The notes under the pieces are model-generated. The model did no database searches. It was not told where the DNA came from and saw only the letters and a list, made by a program, of their open reading frames with translations. A stretch of 64,000 nt of DNA from NCBI GenBank assembly GCA_902729315.2, contig LR746275.1, forward strand, positions 1,644,501 through 1,708,500, read 5' to 3'. A program made the position numbers and the translations under genes. Source of the DNA: Spirodela intermedia (Eukaryota > Streptophyta > Magnoliopsida > Alismatales > Araceae). Each line of letters starts with the position of its first letter. Position 1 is the first letter of the stretch. This document shows positions 13,759 to 24,780 of the stretch, one piece after another.

Positions 13759-16700
13759 TCATGCAAACCTAAGCATGGCCATGGCCATCAGGGTCAACGC
13801 CCTAAAGAAGATCTGGTTCACGCTGCTCTCAACTCTCCTGGGCATCTCCGTATCCGTCCACCCGATCCTGCTGGAATTTCTTGAGAAGATGACAACGTTG
13901 TCCCTTAGAGAGTTCACTGCCGCTGAGAGCCAGACAAGCCCAAGAGCAAGCCCAGTGTTCAGCAGCTTTGTCGAGCAAAAGGGAACCCTTGAGAAGGCGA
14001 CCTTCCACACGACAGAGAAGAGGACGGCCAGAGCTGCTCCAGTGATGCTCGCTGAGACCTGCATGAGCAGGTGGGAGACCTCGGGGGCTGATTTCATCAG
14101 CGAGAGGAGGGCCATCCTCCCCTTGTTCTTGTCTAAAATCACAAAAAGGAGGCTCTCACAAGCGTGGAACAAGTTCTTCCTGTACATGTCTCTCTCCTTG
14201 GCAGCTCTTCTGATCTCTTTCTTGCTCGGCGATGCCTTCACCTTAGCAGTGTCGGGCCTGAGAATAAGAACGAAGAAATGTTAGATTACAACCCAAAGAT
14301 CTGTATTTTGGAACATGGAGCATGAAAACGGATGCAAGGAGCTCAAAAATGAGAAAATAAACTTTCATCCTTAAAATCTATGGAGTATAAATGAAAATCA
14401 GACACAAACTGGATCTAAAACGAATTGGGGAACCACAAAAAAGGTAACACAGTATATAGTGACACTTTCAAAAAGGCCCATGAATCATTCATGTTTTAAA
14501 GTTGACTTTTGCATCTTGTTTATCGATAATATCAGAAAAACAAATTCGTTCTACAACATCGTAAATGTATAATAATTCAACTGGTTAGATAGGCTCTCTC
14601 TGATTCTGATCCTCAATGTGCATGAGGATTACCCAACCTCATAATGGAATGTTTCTATACGAAATAAACTTTTACTAAAACTATGTTTTATCAATAGGCA
14701 AAGAACGAGTCACAGCCAGGTCAATAAAATTCAACTCGATGAGTATAATACACGTTCCGAGTCCTGGTATAATACTTAGTCAGCCAACCATGAGCAGCAG
14801 CCTAAAGAAATGCTTCTCAAATGTACCTCTGCACGGGAGTGACTGTCTGGATGTGCGCACCCATACTGCTCATATTTGAGCGAGCTCCATTACGAGATCT
14901 GTTGAGACAATGAAACTATATCAGATTGTAGGAAAAATATCATGGAGATAGATTCAAAGATTTCCACAGACCAATTTCAAAAAGAAGAAATGTTCTACGT
15001 ACATGCAGCTGACTGTTCAGAGTGCAAGGGAAGAATGTAAAGGCATGGAAAAAAGAGGAATGACGCAAACAATTTCAAGATAATGATGGGAATGAGAGTT
15101 GCTTCTCACTCACTATTATTCAAGAACTGATAAAGATATGTGAAATCAAAGGTGACCCTTCTGGGCCTCCGGGATGTTGATTCTAGAAAAGGAAACCATG
15201 TTAAACGGAGCTTCACAATCTTGTTCCTTATAGAGTACAGGCCGCTGCACAGTACTTCAACAGAGACGGCTCGAGCTTCACCCATTACTCATGACGGATC
15301 TGACTGAATATCGACCTCTATGGAAGAAGGTAAGAGAGTTTTTACTTGTTCCAAAAAATATAATAAATGCCTCTTAGAACAAACCAGTATCAACTGAGAA
15401 ATTTTAAAAGTAAAAACCACAAAGCAAGTAGGCTCAGGATGTCCAGTAGGTTGAAGATACCTCTGGTTGGACCGGAGGGGAGGCTGAAACTATTTCCCAC
15501 CCGTCAAAGATGTTCATTAGGGAGTCAAAGAAATACACAGGCTGAGTTCAGAACCGTAGGTGAGGAGCGATGAAAAGAGAGTGGAAGAGTAAAAGAAAAG
15601 GGAATAACTGGAAGCCCATGTAGTGGAGATCAATATAATGGAAGAAAAAAATATTTCTCCTAACCTCTGCTGAAAGAAGAGAAAGTAATCATCTGCATCT
15701 ACGGTGAATGCTATAAGACAATGCTCTGCCTTGGTTTCCTATAATCATTTCCTTTGATGTTTCATCATGCCGTCACATCAGCATGCAAGGAGAGGTATAA
15801 TACTTCCCTTTCACCTCCTCTTTCTCATCAGTCACCTCTCTCTATTTCATTTTGCACCAACCAGTCGCATGAGAGATATGAGGGATCAAAGAATATCTCA
15901 AATTTGAGATCATCTTCCTACCATCCTTTTTCGGCTTCAACAGTAACAAAAAGGAGCACGCAGCACTAATGAAATCCTTTCCTGATTCTTATTTCTCTCT
16001 TCCCCTGTTTTAAAAGATTCCTCTCCTCACTATTTTGGTCGTTTATCCAGCCAACATAGCACAAGGCAACAGTCAATTACCAGACCCTGAACACACTCCC
16101 ACCATATTCTCCAGTCAATTATCATCGCGCTCCCATTATATTCTCCAACACATCCACATCCGCTCCCTCATCATTCCTTCTCCGTTGTTCAGAGGTCCAG
16201 AGAAAATAACCTAAAGCGCTCCCATAATAATTATCTCCCATAAAAGAATCTTTTTCCATTCTTCCTTGCCGGCACCCAGATTCCCTGTACCACTACTCTT
16301 ATCCTCCACTAGACAATTCCCCATCGACTGATCCCAGGTGAACTCAACCCCAATCTTTCTGCCCATTTCACCTAATAACTTATGTTGGAATCAAGAAAAA
16401 ATATGGTCAGCTTCAGAATGTTGATATAGTCCTCAAGGCACAAGGGACTGTCTGACCGATCCTACATACTACCAAATAAAACAGGGAGAGATCATCGCAA
16501 GACATGTCAGATCAAAAAACACGCACGTCTCCATGGAGAAATTCAGACTGGGTCACACTCACTCAGCTGAAGTAGGTCCATAGCCAGAGCAATCCAAAGA
16601 TATAAGCTAAGCCCTTCTGGGCCCAAAATTTTCTCCTACCGTTCAGAGGTAAGAACCTCTTGCAAGCTCGCAAAGAGTTCTTTAGTACACTTGAGTAGAC

Positions 16701-19375
16701 TTTGAAAGTCCTAAAACCGAAAAGAGACTTTCAAAAGTGACATCAGCGTCTTGAGGATTTAAAATTCATAGTTTTTACAGGTAAAGGTAAATATTGTTAG
16801 TGTATATAAACATAGATCGATAGATGTTACACAAAGAAACCAATTTGCATGTTTCTGACGAAAAAAGGGAACAAAAGGATGACCTTTCACAATTTTTTCC
16901 TAACTTTTCAAAAAAGCGTTGTGAGCTTAATGAGCAGACAGAAAAAAGATAGCGAACACAATACAACATAGATACCGATTCAACAGGAAAGTAATGAAAT
17001 AGAAGAGTAAACAACAACTGTTGGTGCCCGTTCAGAAGGACAAAACGCTTTGTGTTTATTCAAATATTGTCGATGAAAAAACTACGAAACCAAAGATCAT
17101 AAAGGTAAAATGTTATCAGAATGTGTAAACAAACTAAACACACCATCAAACAGTAATTCACATGTTTATATACCTTCGAAAATACGGAACAACCATCTGC
17201 CGTCTGCTTAATGTTGTTGATTTCTTTGATAGATAAAATTCTGAAAGCATTGAAAGCAGAGTACTTATCTCTGCCTCAGTACCCATAAATAACACCCGAG
17301 AATCTGGAAGTATTCTCATCGTGGAAATGCATGGTAAATCCTCAAAACAATCCAAAGTTGGCTGTGGGAGGAGAACCTCTGCCTCTGGGTAAACCAAAGA
17401 TGGCTGCAAGTAATCACCCCCAATCTCATATAGGTGAAACTCATCAGCCACAGTTATACCAGACTGGTGGCAGAAATCAGTTTCCAGGCTCTTGAATCCC
17501 ATTCGATCAGAAATTAAGGGCATACTTAGGCTTTCTCCTTCCGACATGCTTGAACCAGATTGAAGAGACTGCATGATTTTTCCATGCTGAGAGCACTTCT
17601 CAGAGATTCCAGAACTAAGAAGCACTGACTCAGGACGAGCATCTGTTCAAGGATCAAAAGAATAAACAAGAGCGATCATGCTTATGAACACAGCAGATTC
17701 AACAAGAAAACATAAAGTAATTGATTCTTAAAAATGAGATGCTTTTGGTGAGAAAAAATGTTTACAACATTAACAATCTAATTATTCAGCCCTAATGATT
17801 TTGTATCAGGCACAAGGTTTATTTCATATTACACCCTAAATCATCCCCCATCATTCTGTTCCCACAGAAGACAAATTTATGTGAAAAGAATGCCACGCGA
17901 GTACTAGGGAGTTTGCAATGATGCTATATGGTTGCCTACTTGTTAAGATTTCTCAAATGTCTAAGCTTACCACTGGAACATGGAAATAATATATTGTCAA
18001 GGCACCCTGTGTTTATGATTAATAGGCACAAGATTTATTTCCAAGAAGAACATTGATTTTTCTTACTCACCCACAAAACTTATTTGTCACCTCGAAAAAG
18101 TTTAAACATATGTAATTGGAAACGAATGAAGTATCATGCAGCTATCTTTCACAAAAAGAAAGACAAAAAGTATAACATACAACCTTGGACATCAATTAGT
18201 TCCGGTTTGTTGAACGTGGGAACTGGCCTAGATAATGGATCATACTCTGATAGCCAGTCTTTGTATTTCCATGGATCTACAAGCTCTGATGGCTTGACGT
18301 GAGGGAATCCAGATATGGAAATATTTTGCTTCGCATGTCCTTGTGATAAAGATTGAAATTCCTGCAGTCAGATGAGTAAAAAATCATGAAAGTCACTAAA
18401 AGTATAAATAAAATGACAATATAGAGGAAGATGCACATCATTTTGTCCGCCCATGCTGTGGAGTGTATCAACAAGCAACGTCTACAGTGTCAAATTAAAT
18501 AGCATGCCAAGACAACACTGAACCATCCCCTAGAACGCAACAAAGCTTCAACAAATCGTCCAAAATCATGACGGTTACCATGACTCTGAAGACTGGAACA
18601 TCACTCCCCAGTATACAAGAAATGGATGCCCATACAATCTCCTTTTCTGTTATGGTGATTTGGATAACATTGGTTAATTTAATTTTATTCTAAAAAGTTG
18701 CCTCTTTTTTATGCTGTGATTTTAGATTTAAATGGACAGCATACTTATTTTCTATCTTTCTGCCTTTCAAAAAGGAAAACTATCATAGCTTTGAGAGCGT
18801 CACCTCCTCTATCCTTTAGAACAACTATCATTTCTCCCATCAGAGGTTGATGAACTGCCACGAACTCAGAACAGAGGAAGGAGTTTAACAGGCTAAATGT
18901 CGCAGAATTTGAGCAGAAACTACAACTCTTACGCCTGAAGTTGGGAGAAACATTAAGGAACCCCAGCTCAGCCGGAAGGTACCACTCTATAACCTGTCAA
19001 ACAATTAGTAGCCCATACAAATGCGATGAAGGTAACAATGCAATGAAGAAATTACGCCAAGACACGAGAATTGAGGGTGTGTCCAAAAAAGGGTAAGATC
19101 GGTATGTAATGCGTTAGGGACGGAGAACATGCAAACGACTTGGATGTCGAAGAAGCCGCCTTGCCCAGACGACACATACCCAGCACATAGGATGATGATG
19201 TCGCCATGGAAAGAGGAGGGGAAAAAAAAAACGGTCCAAACAAGATCGAACTACGGACCTTGGGCGACGGTCTGCAGAAGCTGCCGCAGCCGAGCTGCTG
19301 CTGGAGGGGCTCCTGTGGGTGGAAACCCCCGGGGCTGGCGAACCCGGCGGCGGCCATGAGAGAGAGCTCGGCCAT
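13759..19375 (-). CDS. Uncharacterised conserved plant protein with C-terminal hydrophobic helices
   Basis: I do not recognise the family. Supported coding blocks on the minus strand, in order: 19259-19375 (Met start, Ala/Gln/Pro-rich), about 18924-18993 (IEWYLPAELGFLN), 18437-18481 (TLLVDTLHSMGGQND), 18184-18361 (HVKPSELVDPWKYKDWLSEY), 17174-17642 (FMGTEAEISTLLSMLSEFYL) and 13759-14257, which ends in the stop. Phases agree for the last four blocks; the donor of the second block is unresolved, because its only nearby GT (GGC|GTAAGA) gives a frame clash, so an exon may be missing. The model totals roughly 455 residues. The last exon begins with a Lys/Arg-rich segment (SKKEIRRAAKERDMYRKNL) and then has hydrophobic stretches (ITGAALAVLFSVVW; LLNTGLALGLVWLSAAV), suggesting two membrane helices near the C-terminus. 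The last intron (14258-17173) is 2.9 kb. A second in-frame Met lies seven codons in. Confidence 0.65.
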
Positions 19376-19734
19376 ACCTCGTCCCTTCCGCCCCGACGAG
19401 GGGAGGAGATGGAGGTGGATACGAAGAGGGAAAACAGAGGCGCCGCAGACTGGTGGACCGCAGAACTTCCAGAAATTTCTAGCCGCCTCAGACTATTCTC
19501 GGGGTGGGGCCATGGTAGATTTCAGGGAGCGGCTACCCTCTCCAGCCATGGGTATCCAATCCTGTGGACGATCCCTACCAGCGGACCAGAGCCCACGAGG
19601 GGCCTCTGTCGTCTTCCTCCGCCATGCCTTGAATCTATCTGTTCTCTTCCCCTTCCCCCACCCCCAACTTCTGATGGGGGCCCCAACGATGGAGACAATA
19701 CGTAGATATGGGGAGATACAGTTGTCCGCTACTA

Positions 19735-19775
19735 ATGGGCCCCATACCTACGGCCCATAAAAGCCCAATTGTCCC
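19735..19775. promoter_or_regulatory. Cluster of TGGGCC/GGCCCA (site II type) elements
   Basis: TGGGCC (about 19737-19742) and GGCCCA (about 19753-19758) occur close together with an AGCCCA (about 19764-19769), roughly 365-395 bases upstream of the minus-strand start at 19375. Site II elements are common in promoters of broadly expressed plant genes; function here is inferred from sequence alone. Confidence 0.4.
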
Positions 19776-19859
19776 CTTCAGCTAGTGGCAATTTTCTCAA
19801 AAATGATATTCGATAAAAAAAACATTTTGAAAAATATCCATCCACCCAAATTGGCAAAA

Positions 19860-20460
19860 ATGCTTAAATTAGCATGGCTCATTATATTTTTCCTTCAACG
19901 ATAAATACACTTATTATAGTTTATATTTCTAGGTAAGACAAATATTTTTAAATGATATATAATCGGATTAGTTTTTTGGACAAAACTGCCAACCTAGAAA
20001 AATACCATTTTCAAGGGGGAAAAAAAAATCATCCTCCAAATTACATCTGATAAATATTTTTTCGTATTTTTTATTTCTATTATTTATGTACGGTTCATTC
20101 TCCAAGTATATCCTTCACCGATAAATACTCATTATTTTGTACACTTATATGTGAGAGAAATATGTTTAAATTATATAATTGGATTATTGTTTTGAAAAAA
20201 AATTAACTTAGAAAAATACAATTTTAAAAAGGAAAAATATTTTCATCCGCTAAGTTACATTTGTCAAATGTTTTATCGTATTTTATTTGTATCATTTATG
20301 TATGGTTCATTCTCCATATATCCTTCACCGTCAAATACACTTATTATTTTGTGCGCTTCTAGGCGAGACAAATATTCTTGAATTATATTAACGAATTAGT
20401 TTTTTCAAAAATATTTTCCAAGGAGAAAAATACCACTTTTGAAGAAAATAAAAGAATTCA
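19860..20460. repeat. Three imperfect tandem copies of a ~210-220-bp AT-rich unit
   Basis: The anchor CCTTCAACGATAAATACAC at about 19892 recurs as CCTTCACCGATAAATACTC at about 20112 and CCTTCACCGTCAAATACAC at about 20322, giving periods of about 220 and 210. Each copy continues through a GAGACAAATAT/AGACAAATATT-like segment, a TTGGATTAGTTTTTT-like segment and an AGAAAAATAC(C/A) block. Copies have diverged by substitutions and small indels. Confidence 0.8.
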
Positions 20461-20785
20461 ATCCTCATAAAAAGCCCAATACCTCATCATTGACGGGAGT
20501 CAGCCACGTGGCCGGGGGGCAGCTGGGTACTGGGCTGGAGGCTCTTCGAAAGGTCAGATTTTTATAGGGGCTCACCCAGAGCCAGGCTTCGGGCGGCCCC
20601 CTGCTTGACCATCACCACTGTGTAATTTCTCAACTGAGCCGAAAAATATCTATAACCCATGCGTCCACATTAGCAACACTACACGCTGGCATAGTGTTTG
20701 TCACGCGGCACCATTCATCAACTGCCACATGGCATAAAGAAAGGTTGACCTTTACTAGGCAGTAATGGCGTGGCCGGCGAGCCTT

Positions 20786-23700
20786 TCACGCCTTGAGAAA
20801 CTTGTTGAACCAGTCAAGCAGGTCTTGGTGGGCTTCCTCTGCCTTCTTCACCGCATACTCATCGCGCTCGTCGAACCTCACCGTCCATCCGTGAGCCACC
20901 CCAGGGAATATCTTCACGAAGCTCTCCAACTGGCAAAAATCCACATAAATATATAAATATATCATATAACATATTTTTTATGGCATAATGAGACATTTTA
21001 ATTCACATGAATTAAGCAAATATTTATAACAGCTTTAAATAAAATAAATAGAATAAAATAATGGATTAGTCAGAAGCAGCTGGAGCACCTGGTTATTTGC
21101 AGATAAAACCTCCTCGAATTGTTTTATTAGTGCAGACGGAGACATATGGTCAGTTTCTGCTGCGAGTATGGCAAGATGGGACTTCACCTCTGAGTTTCCA
21201 TAAAAAGAAGGTCAAAGAGTTAGCCTAATCCATGAACCTGAAGCAGTAGATGATGGATTAAGCAGATTAGTTTACCTTTTATATCATCAAGCTTGACAAA
21301 GGAAGGATGTAACAGCACACCAGTTTGGATGTCTCCAGATTTTGCAAGCTCTGTGACTACCTTACCTGATAGCAGCATGAAAAAAACATAGAGATAATTA
21401 ATATTCTGTATTTAATTTTCAGAGCGCCTGGTTTTCTGACAGCTGAATCCAAAACATTTTTCTGGTATTTATCTCTCAAAAAACTCCACTGCGGATAATT
21501 TCCATAAAAAGAAAATTTAACAGCGGCTGTTTTGCTGACAGCTGAAAAATTAGCATATTTTTGCAATCTGAACAAATCATGAACCGTAATGAAATAGCTT
21601 TCAGCTACATGGAACCATTGAGTTTTATCTGTCAATCCAGGGACATATCAACACTTTATTTTCTTACACCAACTATTGCATGTATGAAAAAGATAATCTC
21701 TATATAAATCCATATATGTGTGTGTGTGTGTGTGTGCGTACAGAAGAAGAAGTGGCTCACCGCCCCAGCAAAAGCCAGCAGCCCCAACAGAAGACAGACC
21801 CCTAAGTTTCAGAGCTGTGACTACATTCTTCGCATTTTCATGCCCCTTTTCCTGAAAATACGATGAAAGATATTACCAGTAGCATTAAATAAAAAGAAAA
21901 TAACAAAGCAGAGGAATGCCAATCATGAATTAATAATACTAAGAATTCGAAAGCCATCAAGAGCAAAGACTTTTTGAAACGGATAATCTATGCAATTTAG
22001 ATATCTAGCATTTAAATATTTGGTTAGAAATTCTTAAAACCCAAGAGATGACAATGTCATGGTGGTACAGCATCATATCACTCAATTTCCATCAATGAAT
22101 TCCATATCCGACAAGCCATAACTTTTCAAGTGATTCCGGCAATGAAATCTTATAAACTCCAATGATTTTATAACGCTTTCAGGAAACAAAGTTCTCAACG
22201 AATATTTGGAAGTCACTTACAAAACGTTAATGAACTGTGCACAACCGTGTTTCGTGTAGAAAATATATGTCAAATATAGAACAGTATTTTTTTGTGGTTC
22301 TAACATGCAATGCATCTGTTGGAGAAGAAACAAGATTGCAACATGGCGGAGAAACAAGGCCGGATTTTCGAGAATGGACACGAAATCTGAGAGCAATGAG
22401 TAAATTATTTTATTCTTTCAAAAAAAAAAAAAAAAGGAAGGAAACCAACCGTTGGATGTGATTTTATCCAAACTGGAAATGGTTTCTCAGCATTCTCTGA
22501 CACAAATGGTTCACCATAGAAGAAATCAGGAGCCACCACAAAGAAGCCAGCAGCAGCAACCTTGTCAGCAATTTTCCTTCATGGAAAAATGAACCACACG
22601 TCAACGCATATCACAAAGATGCGATTGGTCAGCCTAATATTGATCAAATAATACTTCTCATAAAGAAGGACTCAATTCATTTAAAGTGAGATATTCCTCC
22701 TTCATGATAAAGTACTTCACATATCACAACCAAGATATTCTATTTCACAAAAAAAAATGCACTCTTATTTTCCTCTCACTATTTTTTTTAATCTGGAAAA
22801 GTGTATATCAGAGTAGCAGCCTTATGATCAGAGGGAAATAATCTATAGAAGGAAAAAGTAAGATAACATCATATCTCGGAAAATATAACCAAAGCTTTGC
22901 ACGCAGATTCCCAAGTAAACCAAAAACTTTGGATCAATCCTCTGCATGCATATTCAACCTGCAAATAGAAGTAGAGCCCAAGACCTCCAAACAGCTAAAG
23001 TAGTGGGCATCGCTGCTGTGTATACAGAAAAATATTTGGAATGTTGTTATTAATGTATGCTTTTATAACTTGGACAATAGTTTGGCGAGAGATGGATAGC
23101 TGTAATTCAGTCTCTTCATGGATATGATAAAACCTTAGTTATGCTACCAGTAACAACCAAAGTCTGATGGGTATAGCCCCGCCGGGACAAAGCAAAGAGA
23201 GGAAATACACCTCCAAGAGCAGAGCAAATGTACCTCAAGTTTGGAGCCTCAAAACCTGAAAAAGAAGAATTTAGACTGCAGATTTTAGATACCCACGAGG
23301 AGATCACGAATGAAATAAAATAAAATTTTTGATGAATGAACGTTGACTTTTTTCATTGAGAATCTCACAATAAATCCAAGAAAAAACGTTAAGAGGCTAG
23401 AGTCCACAGCTTATGGCAGCCTTCTTTTCATTATCGTGGAATAAACTAGCATCCTTCTCCAAATATTTCAACGATCGAGGTGCAAAACAGAGAACACTAG
23501 CGAAACCCATAATCCCTGGAAACCTCTTTATGAATCATCCGATTTCTTTCACTGAAAAGATCAATAGGCGATTAGTCGACATTCAGTCACGCGCAGCTGC
23601 TTCCAGCCTCCATATCCATGAAACCAGAACAAGCAAAAACACAGGGGACGAGGAAAGATCCAAGCGAAGAACCCGGAGCCCAGAGGCAGCTCCTGCTTCC

Positions 23701-23934
23701 CAGTCGACCGTCCGAAACAACGTAAGCAACAACAACAAGAAGGCAAGAGCGAGGACGTATCCAGGGGCGGCGAGGCAGCTCACCGAAGACGTCGGAGACG
23801 AGGAGGACGGCGAGGCCGGAGTCGGGGGAGCCGACGATGTAACAGCGGAGCCCGCCAAAGTCTTCCGCGACGGAGCCCAGCCCGGCGGCCGAGTCCAGGA
23901 CTGGCGGGTTTGCACAGCACTGCGAGCTCGCCAT
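20786..23934 (-). CDS. Dienelactone hydrolase family protein (endo-1,3;1,4-beta-D-glucanase-like annotation), seven exons
   Basis: Minus-strand exons: 23784-23934, 23234-23255, 22450-22576, 21761-21851, 21276-21365, 21089-21189, 20786-20929; they sum to 241 residues, the usual length for plant DLH-like proteins, and all phases close. The triad of the family is intact: Cys128 in AAGFCWGGK, Asp174 in AAETDHMSP and His207 in GVAHGWTVR. The N-terminus MASSQCCANPPVLD and the block FEAPNLRKIADKVAAAGFFV match the plant group often annotated endo-1,3;1,4-beta-D-glucanase; this name is historical and the real substrate of most members is unknown. No signal peptide is evident, which suggests a cytosolic hydrolase. 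Exon 2 is only 22 nt. Exon 1 is much richer in GC than the rest. The donor of exon 3 (GTTGGT) is weak. It lies head-to-tail behind the RNR2 gene, 846 bases from its stop. Confidence 0.92.
21717..21736. repeat. (GT)n microsatellite in an intron
   Basis: Short GT dinucleotide run inside intron 4 of the dienelactone hydrolase gene, near the splice donor of exon 4. Confidence 0.85.
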
Positions 23935-24780
23935 CGCCTCTCAGAGCACAGGGAGATGGAGACCAGGAGAAGCAGGGATGGAGGAAGATGATCGGACAGG
24001 AGGGACAGCAGCTACGTCTGCTACCTTCGACAGCCACAAATTCCCTCCCTTTTTATGGGAAAAGATGACCCGTTTCGCCCGGCAGTTTCCAGGTCTAGAA
24101 TTTCCTCGGGCGGGGGAGCCGTCTTCACCGGTGGTGACGTCCTCAATGAGGCGCCAGTCTGAACACGTTGCTTCTGTGGAATTCATCTTGAGATGTGTTC
24201 GGACTTCTCTCATCTCGATCATCCGAAAGTTGACCAAGATGATACGGCTACAATCTATGAAAGATTGCTTAGATCTTAAACCAGAAAGAAACATAAATTA
24301 CTGCAAGAAAAACATGGTGTCACAGCCTTTGAATCAGTCAGCATTATTAGCTCTCTCTCGCTTGAAAAATAAGATCAAAGGAAAAATAATACAAAAAAGA
24401 ATAGGATCAAACAAAAAAGTATATTTTAACGAATCCCAAGAAACAGAAGTTCAACCTATTGCGTTTTAAATTCGCTAACTAGGATTTTTAGTCTCCGACA
24501 TGTTTGGAAATCTCACACTTCCGCACTCCATATGCACGTTGGATTTCATGCCGTCTAACTAAGAAAAGATTAAAACATTTATCGAAATTGTGTCGGTAGA
24601 TTACTGCGATAGAGAGAGAGAGGAGAGAGTAAGAGAAGAAAGGGCAGGGAAATATGAAGTCAATAGAAGTCATGAGAAGGTCAACTCACGTTCTTACAGG
24701 CAATTTCTCGAATGATCGAGGATTATACACCAAAATAAATGCACTGTTCGGACATATGATACCCGTTGCAGACCCAAGAA
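23935..24780. other. Intergenic region between RNR2 and the dienelactone hydrolase gene
   Basis: This holds the 3' flank of RNR2 (right side) and the promoter and leader of the dienelactone hydrolase (left side). A short GA-rich tract lies at about 24608-24640. Antisense ORFs over 23978-24469 look like chance frames in GC-rich sequence. No separate gene is supported. Confidence 0.6.

Larger units (their letters stand above)
19376..20785. other. Intergenic region with promoter-like and repeated parts
   Basis: 19376-19790 is GC-rich and is the probable 5' leader and promoter of the minus-strand gene starting at 19375. 19860-20460 is a very AT-rich tandem repeat (listed separately). 20470-20785 returns to mixed composition and is the 3' flank of the dienelactone hydrolase gene. 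No additional gene is seen. Confidence 0.6.

Noticed and set aside
23413-24469. Plus-strand ORFs of 192 and 163 codons antisense to the dienelactone hydrolase start
   Set aside because: They are charged, low-complexity and overlap a well-supported exon on the other strand; likely shadows of GC-rich sequence.
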